Assembly: GCA_963747005.1 (NCBI GenBank)
Contig: CAVVDT010000010.1
Span: forward strand, 62,001-126,000
Direction of reading: 5' to 3'
Length of the DNA stretch: 64,000 bases
From: CAVVDT01 sp963747005
Lineage (GTDB): Bacteria > Pseudomonadota > Alphaproteobacteria > Rhizobiales > Aestuariivirgaceae
Under the pieces are notes generated by a model. The model made no database searches and was not told the origin of the DNA. It was given only the letters and a program-made list of their open reading frames with translations. The number at the start of each line of letters is the position of its first letter. The first letter of the stretch is position 1. The translations under genes were made by a program, and so were the position numbers. This document shows, in pieces, positions 18,801-25,997 of the stretch.

Positions 18801-19041
18801 GGACCGGGCCGACGATATCTTCCGTGGCAATGCAAAAGCGGGTAGGGCGCCTGGCGCCCGTCGCACGCGGCAGGCTGGTCAGGTCCGGCATTTGCAGGCT
18901 CCAGGCATCCGCGACACGCGGATAGGCGCGCTCGATGTCGCCGAACGGCTGCGGATCGCACAAAAGCTGCTCGATTGCCCTGGTGGCGAGAGGTATGCGG
19001 CGGCGCGCGGCTTTGCCTTGAGCCTTCCTTCTCGCCACCAT
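15802..19041 (-). CDS. Giant glycosyltransferase: GT4 - GT2 - two beta domains
   Basis: About 1079 residues from the ATG at 19041; an in-frame ATG at 19164 would add 41 residues, but that stretch overlaps a non-coding repeat shared with 20461-20525 and looks non-protein-like. Residues about 65-480: GT4 GT-B fold with NGGIGTTYAALATMLATHGH, DVVHVSEWRGSGF, VFFGRLEARKGLLTF and the E-x7-E site PSTIENSSLAVYEAAICQ. Residues about 490-700: degenerate GT2 with VDVAIFSRGDRRDLEQT and DYIVFLHAGATLKPQ, lacking a clear DXD. Residues about 865-960 and 970-1075: two copies of a beta domain (VIGWIADRENPG and LRGWVWMPTQPERH). Probably cytoplasmic, surface-glycan assembly. The equally long plus-strand antisense frame is a shadow. 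Confidence 0.8.
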   Translation of the reverse strand: MVARRKAQGKAARRRIPLATRAIEQLLCDPQPFGDIERAYPRVADAWSLQMPDLTSLPRATGARRPTRFCIATEDIVGPVRNGGIGTTYAALATMLATHGHDVTILYLKGEEVENETISHWIDFYAGIGVKFVPVANYAQSENIITTADQWMRPIYDMYRWLLDNPMDVVHVSEWRGSGFMCLTAKRQGIAFADTLFIVKTSSPWLWNRLYGSYSIDRLGDLAKTFAERRSVELADMVIGGSLHLLRWMASQGYVLPKDRTFVQPNVVSFAHLQDLVKRRNLRPGRRMPIDEFVFFGRLEARKGLLTFCHSVRRLMKLGHKLPARISFVGKPGARLAVRPNQTVIDYIEEETADWPTEVSVLTDFQQKEAISYLLDGARLAVMPSTIENSSLAVYEAAICQIPFIASDAGGTSELLVEKDHKHVLCDAHPIPLAAKLAEALDKGGYIATPSFDNEHNIEVWKAFNESLCRGLRETLLKRAAGRPRARAKARAASVDVAIFSRGDRRDLEQTLDALKAQQQHPHRVLIAVDAIDEAAASKMAKAAAKKRRLDCDVLSTLDYDPGYALNEAAHLARGDYIVFLHAGATLKPQALRVLTEVAERRSADILTWHHRIMAAGETASNEDRLVAEMIGSPSETLYLEGPRDLPLFVRRRAFEQLKGFTVDFRVPLHERELISKGIVAGLRCETVPMELGAVADRDAAWIEKECFDVDAGEFRILRPYLAALPLAMREAVLAGIGLQRRMPKRAKKVTANKKTMPEHTGWKPVPVHRSGYVAETGISLAPGKANDRDVLVHLTGELAAKTPWRFPRMDRKARIQPGAAGWAVNKLVETIRDDPTRSGSLPRHLQLFSGWSGPDAKDGERYNGRVLDVAEGAVIGWIADRENPGTPVTVEVHVNGRRISSVPANMELPSVYQLSELASGHGFRIPLFNPLLSRLRRSAKAVEIDVFTKGGVALARGLRAYRPKQPIRNSGFEGFLDTITDATLRGWVWMPTQPERHFEVTIYLDGRFYTRVRADVIRTDLSDHGIAGGDYSFSLRIPERFRGNEQHQVDVFIADTGIRLQGSPLIINRRGHSHEFMG

Positions 19042-19061
19042 TGCAGTCAAAACCCTTTGAA

Positions 19062-19122
19062 TACCAACGCGTCTCGCCGCAAGTCCTATAGGCGACGTGC
19101 GGGGCTCACCGCAAGTCCGGTC
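19062..19122. repeat. Non-coding repeat, copy 1 (pairs with 20461-20525)
   Basis: This stretch shares CAACG-GTCTCGCCGC, GTC, CGT, GGGCT-ACCGCAAG and GGTC-GGC in the same order and spacing with 20461-20525, with substitutions only. On the minus strand it holds TTGCGG, 18 bases and TATAGG, a possible -35/-10 pair for the giant glycosyltransferase. It lies just upstream of the preferred ATG. Confidence 0.5.
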
Positions 19123-19211
19123 AGGCCCATCGACACCATTGCGCGTTGCCGGACCCTCGGGCATGAGGGCGAGGCCGCTGCCGCGTCGAGCCTCACCAGC
19201 GGGCCGACAGC

Positions 19212-20309
19212 CTAATTCACGCGCCAGGGCTTGCGAACGGTCAGGTTCATCTTGATCGTGGATATGTCGTCGTCGTCGAGGCCGCGGAAGCGCTCGACCA
19301 GCCTGTTGCGGATGTCGTCGTCGAGCACCGCGTTCACGCTCGATTGCCTGACGATATCGAACCCCGCCCGCCGGTGCGCCGCCAGTTGCTCCGACTTGCG
19401 CAGGCGGTTCTGGTTTGCCGGCGCATCCTCTTCGGTGAGGAAACTCAGTGGCCCGAAGCGGCCGGCGCCAGCCCCGTAGGAGCGGTGATCAGCCATGTCG
19501 ATGAAATGATAGGCGACACCGCCAGGCAGCAGGCTGTCGTAGATCTTCCGGCACACGCCATCCAGATCGGAAACGTGTTCCAGCACCGTCGATGAGACGA
19601 GCAGCGACAGGCTTCCAGGCTCGATCGACGAGTGAACGATGTCGACAGGTTCGTAGATGATCCTGTCGTTCGCCTCCGCCATGCCGCGTCTGAAATTTCC
19701 CTGTTCAAACGCTTCGGCGTTGAATATGCGGATGCGTTCCAGGATGGTGCCCGGCATGACGTCCGGCCGGCAGTAGCGCTGCGGGAACAGCTGCATGTTG
19801 GCCAGCAGATCGTACATGGAAAATGCCGAAAAAAGCTCGTTGCGTGGCGGCAGGAGATCGATGGCATGAGCCTTGGCAAAGCCGTTGGCGTAAAAATAGG
19901 TGGCCATGGCGACCGGATCGTGGGCGCCGCAGCCGAAATCGGCAAAGGCACCGCCTTTGGGCAACTCGACGCCGGCGATATTTCGCTCCACCACCCGCAC
20001 CTTGCGAAACAGCCTTCGCACCCCATGCTTGCTCAAGCCGCTTTGAAGGAGGCGCGGAATGAAAAGCAGCTGGTTGAATTTCTCCTGCTCACGCAGGTCG
20101 CAGGTGGCGAGTTCAGGCAGGATTTCGAAAAGATAGGCGGTGGCTTTCCTGGGGTTGCCTGCCTTGATCAGTGAAAGCAGATATTCGAAGCTGTCGACTT
20201 CGCGATAGTGTTGCGGTTTCGGAAGGGCCTCGCGTTTGTGCTGAGCTGCGCCTTCCCTTTCCGTCTTGAGACCGGCGGCATCCGCATTGTCGGTTCGACT
20301 TGTAGCCAT
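19212..20309 (-). CDS. SAM-dependent methyltransferase (class I-like)
   Basis: 365 residues from the ATG at 20309, which follows AAGGTGG at good spacing; a GTG at 20321 is an alternative. The first 130 residues form a helical region. Motif I is AFADFGCGAHDPVAMATYF (post-strand glycine loop), followed by AHAIDLLPPRNE as motif II with the ribose-binding Asp. Later VDIVHSSIEPGSLSLLVSSTVLEHVSDLDGVCRKIYDSLLPGG gives motifs post-I to III with the usual 'EH' and 'LLPGG'. It probably methylates a small molecule or glycan component of the neighbouring polysaccharide pathway. It is divergent from the radical SAM gene. Confidence 0.72.
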   Translation of the reverse strand: MATSRTDNADAAGLKTEREGAAQHKREALPKPQHYREVDSFEYLLSLIKAGNPRKATAYLFEILPELATCDLREQEKFNQLLFIPRLLQSGLSKHGVRRLFRKVRVVERNIAGVELPKGGAFADFGCGAHDPVAMATYFYANGFAKAHAIDLLPPRNELFSAFSMYDLLANMQLFPQRYCRPDVMPGTILERIRIFNAEAFEQGNFRRGMAEANDRIIYEPVDIVHSSIEPGSLSLLVSSTVLEHVSDLDGVCRKIYDSLLPGGVAYHFIDMADHRSYGAGAGRFGPLSFLTEEDAPANQNRLRKSEQLAAHRRAGFDIVRQSSVNAVLDDDIRNRLVERFRGLDDDDISTIKMNLTVRKPWRVN

Positions 20310-20321
20310 GTCCACCTTCAC

Positions 20322-20738
20322 AATTCCTGCCGCCGATATCTAATTAAGGTTCGGGTGGAGCGCCAGCCTTGTTCTCCCTGTTCGGTCCTGTTGTCGAAGG
20401 TCATTGCCGGATCGGCGCAGCCCCGGCATCAGATGTGATTCCGATCGCGCCGAGCCCCGAGATATCAACGTGTCTCGCCGCTTGTCGCGTGAGCGGCGTC
20501 CAGGGCTGACCGCAAGAAGGGTCGGGCGTCGGCTTGACGCCCTGCAATACGATGCCGCATAATTGTCTCTAACCATGTGATTTTTAATCGGATGCCGGAT
20601 CAGGACTGATCTGGTAATGTATTTCCGTGCTATGCTGGCCGCAATGGTCGGACAGGTTGCGCATCCGGCCGGCTTCTTTTCCGGACCAGGTCCTCGTTCT
20701 TTCGGCGACAAAGATGGTCGATCTTGAAGGATATCTGA
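20322..20738. other. 417-bp divergent intergenic region with shared repeat
   Basis: This gap separates the methyltransferase (-) from the radical SAM gene (+). It holds copy 2 of the repeat (20461-20525), including a GCCGCT...AGCGGC dyad, and an AT-richer stretch 20560-20640 suited to a plus-strand promoter. AAGGAT at 20727-20732 is the likely ribosome site of the radical SAM gene. No convincing small gene is seen. Confidence 0.5.
20461..20525. repeat. Non-coding repeat, copy 2 (pairs with 19062-19122)
   Basis: Roughly three quarters of the aligned bases match copy 1. The minus strand carries TTGCGG and a GCCGCT...AGCGGC dyad. Copy 2 lies about 150 bp upstream of the methyltransferase start. 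Confidence 0.5.
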
Positions 20739-21773
20739 ATGCCCGCCACTTCCGTGACGACCGTGCCCACCGACAAGCCCCCCGTGCGCCGGGCGCATCC
20801 CAAGAAACCTCCGGGACGTTACGAAGACTGGAAGACCATTGTTGAAGAGGCCGTACGCACCAACGCCCCGCCTTCGCCGCACCTGATAGAGGCGAATATC
20901 CAGCTTGGCGCCTGGGAGGCCTATCTCGGCATCGGCAAGGTGTCGTCGTTTCCGGTCTACATGCATGTCACCATCACTGATGTGTGCAATGCGCGCTGCG
21001 GGTTCTGCGGCTATTCACCCGACATATCATCCAATCGCCGCTTGAAGGTGGAAGATATCGAGCGCGCCGACTGGCTGAAATTCTGCAAGCAGTTGAACCC
21101 CAATGGAGGGTTGAACGAGCCGCTTTCCCACCCCCAGATCGCCGAGTTGCTGGAGGCCGTGCGCCACCAGGCGCCTTATATCGACATGGAAATGACGACC
21201 AATGCCTCGCTCATGAGCGATCGGCTCATCAACGTCATTGTCGCCTATTTCAAACGGATGATCGTGTCCTTGAACGCAGCGCGCAAGGAAACCTACGAGG
21301 CGACCATGCCGCCGCTCAAATGGGAGAAGACAATCGACAACCTGCGCCGGTTGCGCGATGAAAAGCGACGGCAGAAGACACGGCTGCCGGTCGTGGTCGC
21401 CAGCGTCGTTGCCCATCGCCACAATCTGGAGGAGCTGCCGGAACTGCCCGAACTGCTGGACGAACTGGGCATCGAGTGCCTGCGCATCCAGCCCATGGCG
21501 GTGCGCATGATGGCGACCGACCGTCAGTTGATGAACGAAGCCGATGCCATCCAGTCGGTTCCGCGCCTGGCGAACTGGTCGTTTCGCGCCCTGGAGGCCA
21601 ATTGTGAAAGGTTCGGCATACGCCTGACCCACACGTTGCCCGAGTTCGATGTCGCCCGTCTCGCGGTGACGACCATTGCGGACAGTACCGCCGCAATGCC
21701 CGCCGCGCGCACGACAACGCTTTTCCGGGCGCCAGGCGTCGCCGTCACCGGGGGTGGGGGGCAAGCGCGATGA
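20739..21773 (+). CDS. Radical SAM protein (core domain)
   Basis: A 344-residue protein with the canonical [4Fe-4S]-binding CX3CX2C: Cys83, Cys87 and Cys90 in TDVCNARCGFCGYS. A GGLNEPLSHPQIAELL segment stands for the usual GGEP motif, and MEMTTNASLMS for the following strand; QPMAVRMM lies near the end of the partial TIM barrel. Radical SAM enzymes cleave S-adenosylmethionine to a 5'-deoxyadenosyl radical. Unlike most members with this type of core, no C-terminal SPASM cysteines are present; the last 40 residues are low in complexity. The next gene begins inside this stop (ATGA) and carries SPASM-like cysteines, so the two proteins may act together. Product unknown. Confidence 0.85.
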   Translation: MPATSVTTVPTDKPPVRRAHPKKPPGRYEDWKTIVEEAVRTNAPPSPHLIEANIQLGAWEAYLGIGKVSSFPVYMHVTITDVCNARCGFCGYSPDISSNRRLKVEDIERADWLKFCKQLNPNGGLNEPLSHPQIAELLEAVRHQAPYIDMEMTTNASLMSDRLINVIVAYFKRMIVSLNAARKETYEATMPPLKWEKTIDNLRRLRDEKRRQKTRLPVVVASVVAHRHNLEELPELPELLDELGIECLRIQPMAVRMMATDRQLMNEADAIQSVPRLANWSFRALEANCERFGIRLTHTLPEFDVARLAVTTIADSTAAMPAARTTTLFRAPGVAVTGGGGQAR

Positions 21774-23002
21774 ACGCCCCGGTGAAGCCGACCCACCAGC
21801 CGACCCTGAGCCGCGAGTGGATGAAGAGCTATTTCGCGGGCAAGGAGCCGTTCTGCCAATGGCCGTGGCATGATCTGTTCGTCAACCTCTCCAACGAGAC
21901 GCGGATCTGCTGTTCCTTCTTCACCAAGCTGCAGCCCTTCGACTGGCCCACTGCCAAGGACTTCCACAAGGAAACCGGCATGTGGAACAGCCCGTTCATG
22001 CAGCACATGCGCAAGAACATGGGCACCCCCGACGAGGTTCCCTATTGCACCGTGTGCCTGACGGTCGACAAGCGCGCCCCGGCCAACAAGAAGCTCGTGA
22101 TCGAAGCCAAGAGAAAGAGCCTGGCCGTCTATCGCCGCCTGCAGGTGAAATCGGCGCTGCGTGGCAGCATCGATGCCACCAGGATGCGCCTCAAGGAATG
22201 GCAGATAACGCCCGAAGGCGGCGGCAAGCCCATCAAGCCGTTCAGCACCGGCAAGTGGCAGTACCGCGAGATCGTGCAGGGCTGGGACTTTGTCGGCAGG
22301 AAGAAGGTGTTGCTCGCCGGATTGCAGCGCAAGTCACTGGCACCGTTTCTGGCCGAGATGAACGATCACGTCGCTCTCGCCGACTTCACCGGCAAGCATA
22401 TGGCGGCGACGCAACTGATCTGCCGTGCCTTCGATCTGGACAATGTCTCGGCCCACGACGTGCACGAAGCCGCGCGGCTGCCCTTCGATGATGCCAGCTT
22501 CGATGCCATCTGGGTCGACGGCAAGTCGCTGGCGGCCGATCGTTCCTGGCCGTTGTTGCCCGAATTGCGCCGGGTTCTGACTGACGGCGGCACCCTGCAT
22601 GTGCACGAAAGCCTCGGGCCGGGCTTGTGGATCGGCAAATTCATCGCCGGCGAGTTGTCGTATGACGACCTCGTCGAGAGCATCCACCGCGGCCCGCGCC
22701 TGGAAGATGTGAACGCCTTCCTCACCCGCCAGTCGCTGGAAACGGTGCTGGTCAAAGCCGACCTGAAGCTCGACCGATCCATACCGCCGAGGGTGGCGCG
22801 CTATGCCTCCCGGCGCGAGGGCCGGCTGTTTGAGGATTTCGGCATCAAGGCCATCACCGAGAGTTTGCAGGATGCGGCATTTGTCGAGCGCCTGCGCAGC
22901 GAACCCGAAGCCCTGACGGGGCTGGAAAAATGCGTCTCCTTCAATGCGTTGAAGAAACCGCCTAAAGGCGGCTACGAACCCGGCGTGCCCCAGGCGGCCT
23001 GA
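21770..23002 (+). CDS. SPASM-like iron-sulfur domain fused to a SAM methyltransferase
   Basis: 410 residues; the ATG overlaps the radical SAM stop by 4 bp. Residues about 20-100 resemble a SPASM auxiliary-cluster domain: FCQWPWHDLFVNL (Cys29 with the PW pair), RICCSFF (Cys47, Cys48) and PYCTVCLTVD (Cys93, Cys96). From about residue 175 a Rossmann methyltransferase follows: KKVLLAGLQRKSL, FDLDNVSAHDVHE, then LPFDDASFDAIWVDG and ELRRVLTDGGTLHVHE. A radical SAM core is absent here and supplied by the preceding gene, so the pair looks like a split radical SAM-SPASM enzyme with an added methyltransferase. The final 128 codons lie in the first copy of a 637-bp direct repeat. Confidence 0.75.
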   Translation: MNAPVKPTHQPTLSREWMKSYFAGKEPFCQWPWHDLFVNLSNETRICCSFFTKLQPFDWPTAKDFHKETGMWNSPFMQHMRKNMGTPDEVPYCTVCLTVDKRAPANKKLVIEAKRKSLAVYRRLQVKSALRGSIDATRMRLKEWQITPEGGGKPIKPFSTGKWQYREIVQGWDFVGRKKVLLAGLQRKSLAPFLAEMNDHVALADFTGKHMAATQLICRAFDLDNVSAHDVHEAARLPFDDASFDAIWVDGKSLAADRSWPLLPELRRVLTDGGTLHVHESLGPGLWIGKFIAGELSYDDLVESIHRGPRLEDVNAFLTRQSLETVLVKADLKLDRSIPPRVARYASRREGRLFEDFGIKAITESLQDAAFVERLRSEPEALTGLEKCVSFNALKKPPKGGYEPGVPQAA

Positions 23003-23253
23003 AGCCCGGGGCGGCTGGCGTCACGTGTCGTCGCCGGTGTAGGCGCGGAAGCGCTCGAGCAGCGGGTCGGCGAGACGGCTGGGGATGAGGCTCAGCACCT
23101 GCATGGCCATGCCGAGCGACAGTGGCGCCGTGATGCGTATCTGTCCCCTGGCGATGCCGCGCCGGATCTTGCGCGCCATGGCCTCGGGGGTGATCAACAT
23201 CGGCCTGGCGAACGGCAGCGTCTGGCTCATGGCCGTGTCGACATAGCCCGGCA
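22617..23253. repeat. 637-bp direct repeat, copy 1
   Basis: Aligned without gaps to 24466-25102 (offset 1849 bp). About 20 substitutions fall in the first 400 bp, and the last 250 bp are identical. It covers the 3' end of the SPASM-methyltransferase gene and a 3' fragment of the SDR gene on the opposite strand. Confidence 0.95.
23021..23253 (-). pseudogene. 3' fragment of the SDR gene (repeat copy 1)
   Basis: On the minus strand this encodes the last 77 codons of the SDR at 24870, from PGYVDTAMSQTLPF to the stop, with no changes. The 5' two thirds are missing because the direct repeat ends at 23253, so it is a non-functional duplicate. Confidence 0.9.
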
Positions 23254-23469
23254 AGTGCGGTCTTGTGCCCTGGCATCCGGCGCTGGCACATGGTTCAACA
23301 ATTTGAGATATTCCCCTAGCGGCGGAATTTGCTCAACGGAACAGTCGCGAGTCGCGCCCTGCAGAGATCAAAATACTGTCGGTCGCGACGGTATCGTCGC
23401 AAGTTCTCGGCACCAGCAAAGTCGGCTCGCAAAGGTTGGGAACCTATTGCGATCCGCAACCGTTGAGAG

Positions 23470-24246
23470 TCAGGAGCACAACTCGTCAATCTCATCCATA
23501 TAGGGAGCCAGCCACCCGTAGAGCTTTGCTCGAAATCTGAGTTCCTGTTTTGCCTCGCTGGGCCATATAGATAGATCGCGCGTGAATTTCGGCGCGTTGA
23601 AGATGCGCTTTCTGCAGCGTGCCAAGTACTCCTCGTGGACCGGTTCGCCAAGATGTCCGGTCAGGCGTGAGATTTGTTCGACTGAATCAGATATTAGTCG
23701 CTCCAAGTGCACATCCAGCCAGTCATCTTCGCCAACTGCGGCGCGAACCGAAAGGCCTGCGTCCAGATGCATGAAGTACCACCTCATTCGATCGATTATC
23801 GGTGCGCCGCTCCTAAGATGCATGGTGGTGACGACATCTAGCGGGTTGCGGATCACGTGGACCAGGCGAAGAGGTACTCCCACCATATCCCTCATCGTGG
23901 GCAGCAATTTCGGATCGCCATGAAGCCTCAGCAGCGCCGGATTATGCACTTTGTCGCCGACGGTGCGAATGGTCTCCGGCCGCTTTGGTTCGTGATCGAT
24001 GCCATATTCATACCCCGCAGAAGGGCGGTTCATGCTCCTTTGGCTTGCGGCCATTTGAAAAATTTCATCAAGCAGCTTCTGCCGCCCGTATTTCGCCCAG
24101 TGGACCTGCGAAGCCCTACTTTCGTGGGCACATACCATGTTCGGATGCGCATCGATGATGGCGCCCACGAGCGAGGTTCCCGACCGGGAATTGCCCACAG
24201 CCAGGACGAATTTCTTCATCGAGGGAAAATGTTCTTCTTGTCCCAT
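23470..24246 (-). CDS. Sulfotransferase family protein
   Basis: 258 residues from ATG 24246, which has GAGGA at good spacing; ATG 24264 would add six residues. The PAPS 5'-phosphosulfate loop is VGNSRSGTSLVGAIIDAHP near the N-terminus, and the 3'-phosphate site is RLVHVIRNPLDVVTTMHLR. DWLDVHLERLISD and a C-terminal LRFRAKLYGWLAPYM complete the P-loop fold. It probably transfers sulfate from PAPS to a glycan or small molecule. The gene lies in 1212 bp of visibly less GC-rich DNA placed exactly between the two 637-bp repeats, so it was probably acquired after the surrounding locus formed. Confidence 0.82.
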   Translation of the reverse strand: MGQEEHFPSMKKFVLAVGNSRSGTSLVGAIIDAHPNMVCAHESRASQVHWAKYGRQKLLDEIFQMAASQRSMNRPSAGYEYGIDHEPKRPETIRTVGDKVHNPALLRLHGDPKLLPTMRDMVGVPLRLVHVIRNPLDVVTTMHLRSGAPIIDRMRWYFMHLDAGLSVRAAVGEDDWLDVHLERLISDSVEQISRLTGHLGEPVHEEYLARCRKRIFNAPKFTRDLSIWPSEAKQELRFRAKLYGWLAPYMDEIDELCS

Positions 24247-24465
24247 GTCCGATCCTCGTTGCATAGCGTCGCGTGCCTTTCGATTGAACTTGCAACCGGC
24301 ACTGCGGGACCTTCACGACAGATGTAGCATATACTCCGCACAGCCGGACAATCTCGCGCCTCAAGTCCTTCAAACTTTCTATGACTTTTGATCCAAATTT
24401 TAGACGTTTGTAGCGAACAGAGACGGGGAGTTTGGAGTGGGCGCTATGAACAACTGGATCCTTAT

Positions 24466-24851
24466 GGCCGGGCTTGTGGATCCGCAAATTCATCGCCGGC
24501 GAGATGTCGCATGGCGACCTCGTCGAGAGCATCGTGCGCGGCCCGCGCCTTGAAGACCTGAACGCCTTCCTCACCCGCCAGTCGCTGGAGACGGTGCTGG
24601 TCAAGGCCGACCTGAATCTCGACAGGTCCATACCGCCGAGGGTGGCGCGCTATGCCTCCCGGCGCGAGGGCCGGCTGTTTGAGGATTTCGGCATCAAGGC
24701 CATCACCGAGAGGTTGCAGGATGCGGCATTTGTCGAGCGCCTGCGCAGCGAACCCGAAGCCCTGACGGGGCTGGAAAAATGCGTCTCCTTCAATGCGTTG
24801 AAGAAGCCGCCTAAAGGCGGCTACGAACCCGGCGAGCCCCAGGCGGCCTGA
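24466..24851 (+). pseudogene. 3' fragment of the SPASM-methyltransferase gene (repeat copy 2)
   Basis: This encodes a copy of the last 128 codons of the gene ending at 23002, with about 20 base changes. It lacks the SPASM and most of the methyltransferase domain and has no plausible start signal. It is frame-intact but should be non-functional. Confidence 0.85.
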
Positions 24852-25102
24852 AGCCCGGGACGGCTGGCGTCACGTGTCGTCGCCGGTGTAGGCGCGGAAG
24901 CGCTCGAGCAGCGGGTCGGCGAGACGGCTGGGGATGAGGCTCAGCACCTGCATGGCCATGCCGAGCGACAGTGGCGCCGTGATGCGTATCTGTCCCCTGG
25001 CGATGCCGCGCCGGATCTTGCGCGCCATGGCCTCGGGGGTGATCAACATCGGCCTGGCGAACGGCAGCGTCTGGCTCATGGCCGTGTCGACATAGCCCGG
25101 CA
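24466..25102. repeat. 637-bp direct repeat, copy 2
   Basis: Partner of 22617-23253, same orientation. Left junction at GGCCGGGCTTGTGG; right junction inside the SDR gene at GCCCGGCA. Confidence 0.95.
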
Positions 25103-25640
25103 GGATGATCGAGACGCTCAACCCTAGCGGCCGCAGCAACGGGCGAAGCGCCTCGCCATAGACGCGCGCGGCGGCTTTCGAGGCGCTGTAAAGGGGTGAA
25201 TCGGGCAATCCGCGAAGCCCGGCGATCGAGCTGACGATGCCGAGCCGGCCGCGCCCGCGCCGCACCATGGCCGGAATGATCGGCCTCAAGGTGTTGAGAA
25301 CCCCGCGGATGTTGACGTCGATCAGGGTATCGACGATGTCATCGCTTTCCCCCGTGGTGCCCGCCAGCACCTGAGCGCCGCCGACACCGGCATTGGCGAT
25401 CACGATATCGAGCGCCGCGGCGGCATCGGCCGCCATGACCGCCGCCTTCATCGCGCTCGTGTCTTCAACGCTGACGGCCACCCCTTGAGCGTCGACACCG
25501 TGGGCGCGGCACGCCTGGACGACGGCCTCTAGCCGCGCTTCATCGCGTCCCATCGCAACCACGTCGGCACCGGCTGAGGCATATTCGAGCGCCAGGGCCC
25601 TGCCGATGCCGCTGCTCGCCCCTGTTATCAGAACCCGCAT
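24870..25640 (-). CDS. Short-chain dehydrogenase/reductase
   Basis: 256 residues from the ATG at 25640. The NAD(P)-binding loop TGASSGIGRALALEYA is at residues 6-21, NAG motif in VIANAGVGG, catalytic Ser in GIVSSIAGLRG and the Tyr-x3-Lys pair in SPLYSASKAAARVYGEAL. Classical SDR fold; substrate not known. A C-terminal extension (residues about 180-256) includes a segment LGMAMQVLSLIPSRLADPLLERF, similar to membrane-associated SDRs. An upstream in-frame extension runs through the tRNA-Asn hairpin region and is not real. The 3' third is duplicated at 23021. Confidence 0.88.
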   Translation of the reverse strand: MRVLITGASSGIGRALALEYASAGADVVAMGRDEARLEAVVQACRAHGVDAQGVAVSVEDTSAMKAAVMAADAAAALDIVIANAGVGGAQVLAGTTGESDDIVDTLIDVNIRGVLNTLRPIIPAMVRRGRGRLGIVSSIAGLRGLPDSPLYSASKAAARVYGEALRPLLRPLGLSVSIILPGYVDTAMSQTLPFARPMLITPEAMARKIRRGIARGQIRITAPLSLGMAMQVLSLIPSRLADPLLERFRAYTGDDT

Positions 25641-25764
25641 TGCCACCCGATCTTCACGCTGAGGCCCTTTCGGTTCTTTTGGTCTTAGTGCAAGAGCACG
25701 AAACGGTCCACGAAAAGCCCCGGCGCCAACGCGGCATTGCTGCGTTCTCCCCCTTACGCCAAAT

Positions 25765-25800
25765 AGCGGAGAGCCGACTGTTGCCAGCCGGCTCTCCGCT
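25765..25800 (-). terminator. Hairpin terminator after tRNA-Asn
   Basis: A perfect 12-bp stem AGCGGAGAGCCG / CGGCTCTCCGCT with a 12-base loop starts five bases after the tRNA 3' end on the minus strand. The following ATTT tract is short, so termination strength is uncertain. Confidence 0.6.
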
Positions 25801-25805
25801 TCGAA

Positions 25806-25881
25806 TGGCTCCCCGGGCCGGACTCGAACCAGCGACAAAGCGGTTAACAGCCGCTTGCTCTACCAACTGAGCTACCGGGGA
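25806..25881 (-). tRNA. tRNA-Asn (GTT), CCA encoded
   Basis: The minus strand folds as a 76-nt tRNA: acceptor TCCCCGG / CCGGGGA, D-arm GCTCAGTTGGTAGAGC, anticodon stem AGCGG / CCGCT with loop CTGTTAA (anticodon GTT), T-loop TTCGAGT, discriminator G and encoded CCA. Confidence 0.97.
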
Positions 25882-25997
25882 ATAGGATTTGGCTGCGTAT
25901 AGCAAACCCGGCCTGCTCGCGAAAGCCCAAATTTCACCACCGCCGCCGCACTGTCCCATGCTTCTGTCCGGTCGGATTGTGCGCTAAATGATCCTCG

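Noticed and set aside
15823..19215. 1130-codon open frame on the plus strand opposite the giant glycosyltransferase
   Set aside because: The minus strand encodes clear GT4 and GT2 motifs; the plus frame has none and arises from high third-position GC.
24474..24851. 125-codon frame as an independent gene
   Set aside because: It is the duplicated 3' end of the gene at 21770; no start signal and no complete domain.
25641..25838. N-terminal extension of the SDR towards tRNA-Asn
   Set aside because: It runs through the tRNA terminator hairpin and precedes the canonical MRVLITGASSGIG start.
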